From the NCBI GenBank assembly GCA_037954665.1, contig JBBMOL010000367.1, forward strand, positions 354,762 to 418,761: DNA of 64,000 nucleotides. The letters run 5' to 3'. Below are positions 53,597 to 64,000 of this stretch, in pieces. Position 1 is the first letter of the stretch, and every line of letters starts with the position of its first letter. This DNA comes from Laguncularia racemosa. Its lineage: Eukaryota > Streptophyta > Magnoliopsida > Myrtales > Combretaceae. The notes below the pieces were generated by a model that did not search any database, was not told the DNA's origin, and saw nothing but the letters and a program-made list of their open reading frames with translations. Both the position numbers and the translations under genes were made by a program.

Positions 53597-55210
53597 TTAT
53601 GGGGTGATCCCAAAAATAAAACCTATCCTGACAATTTTATATTTGCATTTGGTGAGTAGGGGCGAAACCACAGGGATTGGTAAAGATATTTCTATTAAAA
53701 AAAAAATAAAAGGAAAAGGAAAATGGGGGGTTTGGTTTGTGAATTGAATAAAGTTAAAACAAGTTAAGAAAGTTGTATATTGATAAAAAGCCTAGCTAAA
53801 AGGAATCAAGATAGTTTAATTCTAGGAATTGATCATCGATGCAAATGTTCTCTATTCTTAGTTCTAGATAAATTGGTTATGGTTATTAACAAGCTCTAAC
53901 AACCTATCTCTCCTTACTTCCTCGATAACCTCAGACAAGCGCTTTGAATTATTTCTCTTATTGATTAAACAACCCTTAGACAAGCGCTTAGGATTTAATC
54001 TATCAATAGCATTAAGATCTAGAGAGACCACCAATTCATGCCAGTGGATTATAAGATACCTATTTAAACATGATCACACACCTCCATAACATGAATTCGA
54101 TCATCTCTTTTATAACCAAACATGTTATTGCGTCACTAAGACTAGAACAATCAAACAATTACGGATTTGATGTGCTAGTTGACAATATATTAACTTGCTA
54201 ATTGAGTAGAAGAGCTCTATTCATACCAATCAACAAAGATAATAATGACAAAACGATTAGAAGATATATTAATACCCGAAAGCAAATAATAGAACAAATA
54301 CAAGTCAATTAGACCTCACAATTCGTGGAGAATTAAACATCTATGACCCTTTGGCTAGAAAAGTAGCTTAGCTACACATGTTCATCAATAAAACAAAAAT
54401 AAAAGATAGAAACATAATGAACCCGGTTGCTTGCTCTGCCTCCAAGACGATCCAAGGTTCTTCAAGATCCAAAGATTCAAAAGTTGTCCTAACCCTCTAG
54501 GGTTGGTTCTATTTATATTGTTAGGGGGTAGCATGTGATCTTTTGCTAGTAAGATACGAAAATATCTTTCCTTTTTCAAGTAGATTTCGAGAAGTGAAGA
54601 TACGTCTGCCTGGCACGCCCCACCACACGGCCGTGGATCAAGCCGTGTCATCCTCTGTGCATATTCTTCAAGTCTTCATCCGCGCCCAGTGTGAACCACG
54701 GTCAGACACACGGCCAGATTTCAAGCCGTGCCTTCATCTGTGCATAATCTTCAAGTCTTCATCCGTGTCCAGTGTGTACCACGGTTACACCCACGGCTAG
54801 ATTTCAAGCCGTGCCTTCATCTGGTTGATGTTCCACACTTTCTTCTCCTTGGTCCTGGCTTCCACCACGGCTTCAAGCACGGTTTCTCCCACGGGTTCCA
54901 CCACGGCTGTGCCTTAAGCCGTGTCTCCCTCTGTTCAAAGTCCTCATTTTTTTCCTTCTTGTCCAGTGTGTAGCACGGTTTGAACATTAGTCGTGCCTCA
55001 AACCGTGCTTCCTCCGGTGGTGTAATTTCTTGTCTTGATCCAAGTTGTAGATGACTTCTCTAAAATACTTAAATTAGCATCCTTGACTCCATTTAACCTG
55101 ATTTATCACGATGATAGAATTAAAGTACCATTTCCTTATGATTTCTATAAAATCAATAATAATTTAACACAATTTATACTATAAAGATTGAGTATAAAAT
55201 GGCTCTATCA
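53597..55210 (-). repeat. 5' LTR of Athila A, right copy
   Basis: Essentially identical to 856-2479 from 53690 onward, including the shared 'attaaaaaaaaaataaaagg' and 'aagacgatcc' variants. The first about 90 bp are degraded. TATA box at 54509-54517, palindrome array at 54625-55016. Confidence 0.9.
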
Positions 55211-58200
55211 ATAGTTATTTATTTTAATATGTTTGCCAATTTTTCGTGGATAGCAACCAAACAACCGAACCTTCGTGCTGGTTTGCTTCTGCTTCACTTG
55301 TTCTTATCTTGACACGGGGTTGAAAATCTTGATGTGCTTCCTTTCTTATGCGCAAGGCTCTTTTGACGGTAACGTTATCCTACTAATGCGCTAAGTTCTA
55401 ATGCTCAAAAGTAGATAGAATTATATTACCAAATACATTGAGATTCATTATCATTTTAGTGTTTATCTTTCATTGGCGAAGTGGTGGGTAATGTGCTTAG
55501 GAGTATTTGTGTGGTGCGAATTGATTGGATTATTGACCATTTAGGGATTTTAATTTTGCTTTAAAAAGAAAAAACTGACTCAACAAATTTGTACACATTG
55601 CTTTCTAAACATTGGAAAAATTTCAATTCCCTTGCCTAAGGATGTACATTTTTACAGCATCTGTTTTAATGGGTCTCCAATTCCGTACCACCCATTGATT
55701 TAGTAAAAAAGCACCTCCTAATAGAACCTTTTTCACCACTGGGGGTTCATGTTTGGAGGAATTTTCCCTCTAGAGTTTTGGGCTTTTCGGGAGAACCTTC
55801 CTTAGCACCAACCCCTTCTTTGAAGTTCGGGGCCTCTTTTTCTTGTTAAACGCTCGGCCACCCTTTGTTGGTAACACGGCCATGACAAGTGGGGTTAAGT
55901 CTTTTTTATAAATCGTTCAGCTGACAACCCTCTTCTTTCCCCCAATCGTTCGGTTATAAGTTTGACAAGATTCTGATGATGGTTTTTTGATTTAAACTGG
56001 TGGCATTTTCAGTACCATATCCAATGAATATGGGTGGCTCTTGTAGATGTTCTTATTGGTCTTATAACCTAAAGAAACGGTAACTTTGTGCCAATCCTGA
56101 AAAGTGGTTGTCTTTTTCTCGATGACTTTTTGTATTTTTGTTAGCTGCTTCTACCGCCCCTTTTATTTGGGTCGGTGGGGAGTTAAAATTTTTTTTGGGT
56201 TTTGGGGAATTTGGGAAAAACCTTATCGTTGTTTTTAAGATTGGTACCGTTGTGGGTAAAGAGGGACTCAAGAACTCCGTATCGGGCTAAGCCCCTTTTC
56301 AAGAAGCGGACTATTACCCCTTTTGGACATTGGCAATGACGATGCTTCTCCCATTTGGTGAAGTAATCAATCCTACCATATGAACTGGGCTTTTGGGGAC
56401 GTGTCGGAGTATTGGGCCAATTATGTCGATTCCCCACATGGAGAAAGCCTGGTGGGGAAACAAGGTAGCTCGTGGGCAGAGCTTTTATCCAGTTTGCGAA
56501 ACTTGACCAGTGACTGCTTAACATTTTTTTTATAAATTCATCCATGGTCAACTAAAAATCCTAACCCATGTTTTTTTGGGCTAACATGTGGCCTTTTCAT
56601 ATGGGGCCCCGCATACCCTTCTTTTCTTCCTTCATCATTCGCATGCTTCATTTTTGTCCGCACACCAACAAGGTGGATAGAGACTTTTGTGAGTCAACCC
56701 ATTTATAAAAAGGGTTTGCTAACCTTCTGAGTGTTCTTGGCATTCTTCACCTTTTCGGGATTTCTTCCTTTGGGGGAAAGGTCTTGATGTGTGATACCAG
56801 GGCTCGCATCTTGTTTTTTTTCAATTTTTAAAAGTGGGCGGGCCGATTTTCCGTGTCTATTTTAACGGTTGAACTTCGGCCCCCTTTTATTGGATCATAG
56901 ATTTAGTGTGAGTCCCATCTGCAAACGTTCTGAGTTCTCGGGATGTATGGAAATAAATTGGCTTGAATTTTTTGATTTGCTCTTCAAGTTTTGATGTTTG
57001 GGTACCGTTTGGGGTTTTTATCTTATTTCCCCTTTTGTCTGTATATAGGCGACAAATCTCCGTATATTTCTAATTTCGCAGTTTCCCTTTTGACAACCAT
57101 TTTGACCCCAAGAAACACGTTTAAATTTTTCCCGCGTTTTTTTTGGTATGGGAAATGTAAAGTCTTGTCCGCGGGAATTGAGTCCCATCTGGGATATCAA
57201 CACTCCCCTCAACCCGAAACCCGAATACATTGGTACCCCATCGAAAAAAAAGTTTCCTTTTGGGGTTCTGCCCCACCCCAAAGTTTTCTCCCGGGGCAAT
57301 CTTCCATTTAATATTTTTCCCGCCCGGGAAATTTGGGGCTTGTAGTTCTTGGAACTGTCTCAACAGGGGTTTTTGCAATTTGGGGCGGCAAAGGGTTTGC
57401 CCTTTATCGGTTTTGATTTAGTATGTAATGTAAAAAACTAGGATAGGACATTTCCATTTAAGTTTCCCCTACAAAGCTTTTTTCCCTTGCAAAGTATTTC
57501 AAGGGATCATTTTTTGTCAGTAGCTAAATTAAGAAAAGGGGTGTATTCCCTTGTCGATGATGACCCAAATTAGAGCACAAAAAGTTTCCCACCTTGAGTA
57601 CCTCTTTTCCCCCACCCGAAACTTCTTGCTCAATAATTATGAAACGCTCTCTTCCCTTGTCATCTTTTTGCCCCCAAACACACATCCCATGGATTCGGGG
57701 AGTTTTGAGGTATAAGAATAAGGGCTTTCCTTTTTTTCGGGACAAAAAAGCCCGGAGGTTTAAAATGATAGTTTTTGGATTGTCCTAAAGCTTCTTCGCA
57801 TTCTCCCCCTTTTATTGTGGCTTTCTTCTTCAACAAACGGAATAGTGGCCGGCATTTGTGGGTACGTGATAAAAAACAGCATATAATTTAATTTCCCAGC
57901 AAGCTTTCATTTTTTAACGGAGCGGGGGGAAGGAAACCTACTATAACTTACCTTGTCGGGGTCTTTTTAATGCCGTCCTATTATGAAAAACCCTAACAAT
58001 TTCCCCGTTGTCCCCCCGAAAGTCTTTCTTGGTTTAACTTGAGCGAAATTTTTAAATCGCTTAAAAAATTTTTCCTAGGGATCTTATAGGGCTTTCTCCT
58101 TCTTTAGTTTTGGCTACATTTCGTCGACATATACTTCAACCTCTCATGCATCATTCGGAAGTATTGCGACCTGGCCTCTGATACGTTCCCCCCGGGTTTT

Positions 58201-58710
58201 TAAAAACCGAAGGGGGCATGACTTTGTAACAGAAAGTTCCCTTTGTTGTGAGAAGTCGTTTGGTCTATCCTCTTCAGCCTTTTTTTTTATTAATCCTAAA
58301 AAACCTCCAGGACGGAAAGGAGGGTTTTCCCCCGAGTGTTGTCTACTAAACATCATTGGGGTGGGGGAATTTACCTTTAGCGAGCGGGTTTTAAAGCCCG
58401 GGAATCTACCATAGCGTTTTTTTCCTTCTTTTTCATAACGGGGACTATATTTTACCCATTTTGGGGTAGTTTACTTCGATAACCCATTTTTAGTATTTTC
58501 TTGCTTCCCCCTTTAAATTTTTAGAAAGATCCGGGCCCTAAATTTTCTCAGTTTTTTTTTTTTTGGTTTTGACATTTTTCCCTTGTGGGAACCTATAAAC
58601 CACTTTGTTTGGCTGCCCCCGGCATGTCACCTATGACTAGGCAAAACATTCCGCGTTTCTGTTAATAGCTGGGTTTCCACTTTTTTTGCTCAGCACCAAA
58701 CTGGCCCGTT
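55211..58710 (-). pseudogene. pol: Ogre B pol, right copy (indel-riddled)
   Basis: Collinear with 2480-6161: 3' DNA to about 55620, integrase to about 56570, second RNase H to about 57420, RT to about 58710. Bases 55211-55500 are near identical to the left copy. Beyond that, one- to three-base deletions and runs of C, G or T occur every 10-20 bases and destroy every frame. The YVDE box is preserved at 58120-58131, so that change predates the duplication. Confidence 0.8.
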
Positions 58711-60937
58711 TTTGAGGTTTTTGGGTTTTCCTATTCTTGTTTTTGTCCCCAGGGCTCCGATCAAAAATTCTGCTTTGTTCTGTTTTTCCCCAATTTTCTT
58801 GTTTTTTTCGGGTCGGATATCCCCTTCAACAACTGCCCCAACAGCTTTGGAACGTATCAATTTTTATTTTCACCTGCTGAAATATCCCTATGTTCTTGGT
58901 AGGAGATTTTGGTAAAGAAAAAAATGAAAGCAAAATTATAAGAAAAAAAAAACAATGTAATTGAATTGATGCTAAAATTTTGTTCAATAACTTTCCTACT
59001 TTTGAGCAAACCCTAAAGCTTTGTAGGATAAAAAAACCAAAATTGTTCAACCCGGTGCTGTTGGACTGCGGGGGTTGGGTTTTCCCCCTTTGTGGCGTCC
59101 CCTTTTCTTTTACCCAAGGGCTTTGAAGATATTTTTTTTTGGGGGGAAAATTTTTGGGAGGGGGGAAAATCACATTGGGGTTTGATTGGCTTCCCTTCAT
59201 TTACCTTTGCACATCTTGTTTTGGGCTTCTTCTCGGTGAGGAACGTACCCTAGTCCAAACGCCCTTTTGCTCCCCCTTTTTAAACTGAAGGCCCTCCTTA
59301 CTAGTCCCACGTTCACTTCATTGATCATGTTTATAGTCTTCCCTTTTCCTTTTGGCAAGTTGTCTTTTTCTCAAACTCGGCCCCCCTCCGCTAGGGGCCC
59401 ATACTCAGTTGGGGTGTAAGAATATTTAACCAGTATTTGAAACCCCCTATGTAATTTTGCCAAAGTCTACTATTGGGGTTTTGCTAAACCCTTTTTTTTT
59501 AATGGTGCTTTTGGTGCTTTTCTAGAGCTTGATGGGGTTTTTCTTCTGTTAAACCTGCTTTGCTTTGGGGGTTCCTTGGGGGTTTACTCCTCAATGTATC
59601 ATTTTAAGGGGGCTTTGATTGGCAGCGGTTGGTGTTGGGACATTGGGGCGGGGTGTTTTACAAAATCCCGTGTATGATTCCTGCATTGATTAAGTCTTGG
59701 TTTTAGCCGGGCCTCCAACCCTATCTGAGAAGCCCCCCTAAAACCCTATGGGATCACACTTTAGGCTTGATCAAATTTTGGGGTTGTACCCCGGGGTTTT
59801 GGGGGTTTGAAGCTATCAAGTTGTTTGCCCCCAACCCAGCAAAGACCTAACTGGTGGTAGGGGGGTTGGGGTAACTGCCTTGGGGACCCTAGGGCCGGGA
59901 TGCCTGCATGGATTTTTGGGCTGGGGTACTCAGGTCTGGGGAATGTCACACGACCCAGCTTTTTTGCCTTTTTCCGGAAGGGGCTGTGCTGAGGTGACTC
60001 CTTAGCTCTATTTTCCCCTTAAGGGCCTTTGTGTTATGTAACCCTAGGGGGTCCCTTGTTTGGGGTCTGCCGGTGGTGATGGCATTTTTAAACTGACCTT
60101 TGTAGCTACCACCCTGCAAAGCGGGTGGGTCTGGCCCACCAGATGTGAAAAGTAGGGCTTGTCAGGGGTTGAAAAATAGGATTCAACTCCTTTTCAGAGA
60201 TTGGGATTCTACTCTGGGGCCTGGGCCTCCAAAATGACAAAATTTCCCTTAAAGGCTAGAGTCTTTTCCCTAGACTTCCCGATCAAACACAGATGGGGGG
60301 GACTTTAATATTGAACTTTACTAATCATAGAACCCCCGGGCCCAAAACTTTTCCCCGGTTTGACATGTTGAAGTCCCCGGTGGGCGTACCCGACTAATGC
60401 GGGGCCTTTACTGCTTTGGGAAATTTTTGGTTTATGATTGGTCGTATTGACAACTGCTCATCTTTGGGCATATACCCTTTATGGGGATTTTAGGGCACCC
60501 CCCTCCCATTTTTTTAAACCTGGGGTCTTTAACTTCTCGGTATCCTTTCCCGACACGCAGACTGTGATCCCGGCCTTCCCAAAACCCCAAGACCCCCGAT
60601 GTTTTATTTATCAGGAGGCTGAAGGTCTCTTTTCCATTTTTTTCGCCTCTTTCCCCTCTCTTTCGGGCACAGAGGTTGGCCCCCGGGTTTTATTTTCGGG
60701 TTATATTCAAAGGTCAGTTAAGGTGGAATTGATCTTCAATCCGGGTGTCCCTCCCTGCTTTTCCTTTTTTACCCTGAATGTTCTTCCTGTTTGTTTTAGG
60801 GGTTGGGAAAGGGGGCTAAACTTTTAGTTAAGAGGTGACCTGGGGAACAATTTTTGAAAACCCTTTGTTCTAGGGGTCGACCTGGGTCTGAGGCAGCTTC
60901 ACATTTTTGTTTTTTTGGTTGTCGCTATGTTGGCCAT
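58711..60937 (-). pseudogene. gag: Ogre B gag, right copy (indel-riddled)
   Basis: Collinear with 6162-8510; the start ATG is at 60935-60937. Short blocks match exactly ('ttgggcatata' near 60465, for example). No frame is longer than about 125 codons. Confidence 0.7.
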
Positions 60938-62640
60938 TTTTTTTTTGAACGGTGTGAATTTGGGGTTCTAGGGGGTTCGGTTGCTTGGACTATCTTGATG
61001 CCTGGCGCGCATTTTTTTTTTTTTTTATGTAAAGTATGCAAAATGTATGCATGTGTCACATAGATCTAAAAATAAAAAGGGTTGACATTGATTGACGATT
61101 TAAAATTTAAACTTATTTTTATTAATATTGAAAAATTTTGGAGTTCATATTCATAGAAAAATAAAAGAATCAAAATGACTATTTCCTAGCTCTTTGGTCT
61201 TTTTTTGTGGGGCTTAGGGTTCCCTTGATACGGCTTCCCCTTCTTCGAACCCTTCCTTGGTTTTTCTAACTGAGCTTCCAAGGCTTTTTCCCTTTGTCGG
61301 ATTCCTTTAATCGTCTTTTTCAGAGTCTTTCTTTTAAACTGCCTTCAAAATATTCCACCGGGGCCCCTGCCTAGGGAAAAATTCTAGCTCTGGGTTTCTT
61401 TGTCTGGCCTCGGTCGAGTGACATCTGGAACCCGGGATGCTCTTCCCCTGTCTGGTACAGTGGGGGATTACAAACTCTCTGGGGGCTCGGGGCTTTCCCC
61501 CCTTCGCCCCACTCCCCGAGGTCTCATTTAGGCTTTTAATTTTGCCTCCCAAAGTGCTTGATTCTGCCCTTTAAACTTTTCACCACCAGTAGGGTTTGGA
61601 TCTTGGTACCCCGAAGGTGATGCTTTCCACGAGGGGCGATAAACTATGTCTTGGGTAGTACCAAAAAATGGCGGACCACTGAATTGGGGGGAATCCAAAA
61701 CATCCATTGATTCCCATCAAAGGACGGCTTGAAAATTACTGCAAGAAAATAATTTTTTCGCAGCAACTCCCCTGGCCCTCCATAGATACCCGGCACTGAG
61801 GGTTCTAACCTTCTACCCCAATTTTGGCTGGTAAGGTCGTCAGGAGCTTTATCTTTTTTCGATGAATCCACAAGTCCACCTCTGGGCCCAAAGGGTTTTC
61901 CGGACCATGTTCCAAAACCCAAAAACTAAGGTGGCTTACGAAACAATCAGCATAAGGGGCTTTACAGAGGATCCCATGGCCTTTTTTTCTGAGGAAGTCC
62001 CCGTTTCCCAATCTGTTCAGCCCAATAGGTGGGATGTAAATCTTCCTTCCAAAAATTGGGTCACCACTCTGCAACCCGGTAGTGAACATAGAAAGTTCCG
62101 GTGGGGGAAAAATGGGGGGCGAAAGTGTCAAGATGAAAGCATTACCCTTCTCTATTGTAAATCTTGAGGGCCCCACCAGAAAGTCTTTTCACCCATTGTT
62201 TTTGGGGAATGAACTAGGTTCCAAATACCTTTTGTATGCTACCATTTTAATTGCAAAGGGTTTTTTGACTTCTGCTTTGCGGATGCCTTTGTCTGGTGAA
62301 GGGCCCCACTGGCCCCCCTCGAGATCGGCATTTAGAGTTGATAGTCAGTCGGACCTGTAGCACGGGTTTTACCTTTTATGGTAGGGGTGATTTCATGCAC
62401 CCGATAAAAAGTTGCGGGGTCGATTTCCCCTAACTGGAGCTGGCTTTTCCCAAAAGGGAGATTCACCTCTATTTTTTTTAGTTGGAGGATGGGGCCTTTT
62501 TTTTTGTTTTGGGTGAAGGCCCGCTCCTCTGGGGGTTTACAAGGAAACCAATGGGCTAGTACCAACTTTGGGTCCAAAAGTTTTTACACCCGGTTTTTTG
62601 CGGAGTAGGGGGGGGTCGATGCGGGGCAGCCACTATTTCA
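60938..62640 (-). pseudogene. Ogre ORF1, right copy (indel-riddled)
   Basis: Collinear with 8511-10292. Frames such as LVLAHWFPCKPPEERAF and LKKIEVNLP at 62577-62332 show the ORF1 start, but the ATG itself is altered. Confidence 0.7.
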
Positions 62641-62880
62641 ATAAAAATTTTTTCCCAATTACAACTAGAAATATAACTTACAGGGGAAAAAGATCTGAAC
62701 TCCCCATTGAAAAAAACAGTAAATAACATCACGACAATTGTCAAAACCCCTGATTTAGCTCAAAAGGGTTTTTAACGGTCCCCCCAAACTCGGCCTCCCA
62801 CATTCTGGAGAAAAAGGGTCCAAACCAATCAATTGGGAGGGTACCCAACGGTCCCAACGGGGATCAAATCCCTTTTCCCC
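62641..62880 (-). other. Truncated Ogre leader, right copy
   Basis: Matches 10293-10560 up to base 62880, then jumps into the LTR; the primer site is missing. Confidence 0.65.
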
Positions 62881-64000
62881 AGAGAAAATGATTTTTCTAA
62901 GGGGATAAAACCATTTTTTAAAAAAATTTTTTTTGAATTTTTTAAGATTTTTTGTAATTTTTAAAGATTTGTTTTTTGTAATTTTCTTTATTTTCTTATG
63001 ATTTTTTTTCATTCTTCTACATTTTTTATAATTTTTTTGGTTTTCATGTTTTTTTTAGTTTTTTTATTAAAATTTTTTTTTTATTTTTTATGGGTTTTTT
63101 TTTTTAAATTTTCATAATTTTTTTGTGAAATTTTTGGGTTAAAAAATTTTATCCTAAGTTTTTTATCTATCCTTTTTTTTAAAATCTAAAATTTTATTAT
63201 TATTTTCTTAAAAATTTTTATTAAAATTATTTTTCTACATTTTATTTTTTTTAATTTTTAAATTTTTTTATTTTTTTTAAATTTTTAAATCCCAAAAAAA
63301 AAACTAATTTCTAACATTTTCCTATTTATGGGAAAAATAAAATAAAAATAAATTTTAAAAAATTAATAAAACAAAAAAACAAAAAAATAAAAACAAATAA
63401 AAAAAAAATAAACAAAATTTTGAAAAAAAATTTTTAGAAAATCCGACTTACCCGGATCCGGGGTCGGTACGCGGGGCCGAGTCGGTTTGGGTCGAATTTG
63501 AGTTGAAAACGGGTCGGGGGCGGGGATCGGTCGGGGGCCACGGCGGGGCGGGGAAAAAATGCTCGTTGACGGCGCTTCGGCGGCCTTTTGCAGGGGTTTA
63601 GGTGTCGAATCCTAGGTTATCGAGGGTGAGGGAAAACCAATTTTTGGCGGTGGGGTTTTTCTAAAAAACGCCTCCTGGTGGGGTTTTTCTTTTGCTCTTG
63701 ATCGGAGGTGCGGCTTTGATTTTCCCTCGGGGGTCCCGATTCCTCTTTTCTCTCACTTTCTCTCGCTTTTTTATGTGGTTTGGCTTCCTCACTTCATCCT
63801 CTTTTTATAGGCAATCGAAATCGAGCTGGATAAGGGTTGATTTCCACCGATGCGGCAAATCGGATCGACGGGGTTTTTAAAAGAAAAACCAAAATCCCGA
63901 TTGTGTAAACCCTTTAATTTGTTGAGATTTGATTCTAATTTGGATGATGTTTATCTCAATTTTGTTTTAAGATCTGTTGGATTTGTGCAAAAAAAACGAA
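62881..64000 (-). repeat. Part of Ogre 5' LTR, right copy (continues off the window)
   Basis: Aligns with about 11409 to 12450 of the left LTR. The GGGTCG motifs (63470-63530) and the TATA region (63800-63810, 'ctttttatagg') are recognisable but smeared. Confidence 0.75.

Larger units (their letters stand above)
48421..55210 (-). mobile_element. Athila-type element A, right copy: gag-protease only, pol deleted
   Basis: 5' LTR 55210-53597, primer site, gag, protease, then directly the 3' noncoding region, polypurine tract and 3' LTR 50024-48421. The internal region is only about 3.6 kb, and I find no RT, RNase H or integrase in it. It is inserted in Ogre DNA at the same base as the left copy. 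The inner end of the 3' LTR lacks its last about 24 bp, so the target duplication partner is not visible. Confidence 0.85.
45217..64000 (-). mobile_element. Ogre-type element B, right copy (3' LTR to part of 5' LTR) with nested Athila
   Basis: Minus-strand order from the right: partial 5' LTR (64000-62881), ORF1, gag, pol (to 55620), 3' DNA, the Athila insertion 55210-48421, a satellite-bearing 3' UTR, and the 3' LTR 47313-45217. It shares the Athila insertion point with the left copy. Much of it (about 45.7-48.2, 51.4-53.69 and 55.5-64.0 kb) is full of small deletions and homopolymer smears, while other stretches are clean. Confidence 0.85.

Noticed and set aside
56062..62577. Many ORFs of 60-125 codons in the right Ogre copy
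   Set aside because: Fragments or antisense shadows of pol, gag and ORF1 created by frameshifting indels; only the parent domains are annotated.

Overview
The window is nuclear DNA of a flowering plant (probably a eudicot with a repeat-rich genome). It is almost entirely nested, mostly degenerate Ty3/gypsy LTR retrotransposons. Nearly all coding sequence is retrotransposon gag/pol. LTRs of 1.5-2.2 kb, tRNA-Asp- and tRNA-Arg-type primer sites, TATAAATA promoters and 5-bp target duplications can all be read directly. I see no ordinary single-copy host gene, no tRNA or rRNA gene and no CRISPR.

Layout. (1) 1-2479: 5' part of an Athila-type element 'A' on the minus strand (gag, primer site, 5' LTR), inserted in (2) 2480-12970: an Ogre-type (Tat clade) element 'B', minus strand, with pol, gag, ORF1, a tRNA-Arg-type primer site and a 5' LTR flanked by ATAAG. 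(3) 12976-14646 and 24449-25668: an older Athila-type element 'D', split by (4) 14647-24443: a complete, young Athila-type element 'C' with a perfect TAGCT duplication, two ~1.5-kb LTRs differing by about 1%, and a polyprotein frame broken by one in-frame TGA. (5) 25669-29805: a plus-strand relative of D (D') with most of pol deleted. (6) 29806-about 36.7 kb: a decayed Tat-clade element 'E', minus strand. (7) 37-38.8 kb: unrecognised AT-rich DNA with short tandem repeats. (8) 38816-39315: exactly 500 N. (9) 39.3-about 43 kb: decayed chromovirus-like element 'F'. (10) about 42.96-44.53 kb: plus-strand plant-mobile-domain (PMD) pseudogene. (11) 45212-64000: a second, noisier copy of the Ogre B + Athila A nest: Ogre 3' LTR, a 3' UTR satellite array, a pol-less Athila (48421-55210), Ogre pol/gag/ORF1 and part of the 5' LTR.

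The main structural conclusion is that 1-12970 and about 52.8-64.0 kb are the same nested locus twice. The Athila sits at the same base of the Ogre in both. The two Athila 5' LTR copies match each other better than the 3' LTR. The outer flanks of the two Ogre ends carry the same 5-bp duplication, ATAAG. The second copy differs mainly by small indels and homopolymer smearing, with abrupt quality changes. This suggests unpolished sequence and a duplicated, possibly misordered, contig join around the N gap; a real tandem duplication is the alternative.

The biologically most interesting signals are a dimeric (42+45 bp) satellite in the Ogre 3' UTR, GC-rich palindrome arrays about 110 bp upstream of the TATA box in two unrelated Athila LTR families, and a conserved noncoding block shared by three Athila families between pol and the polypurine tract.
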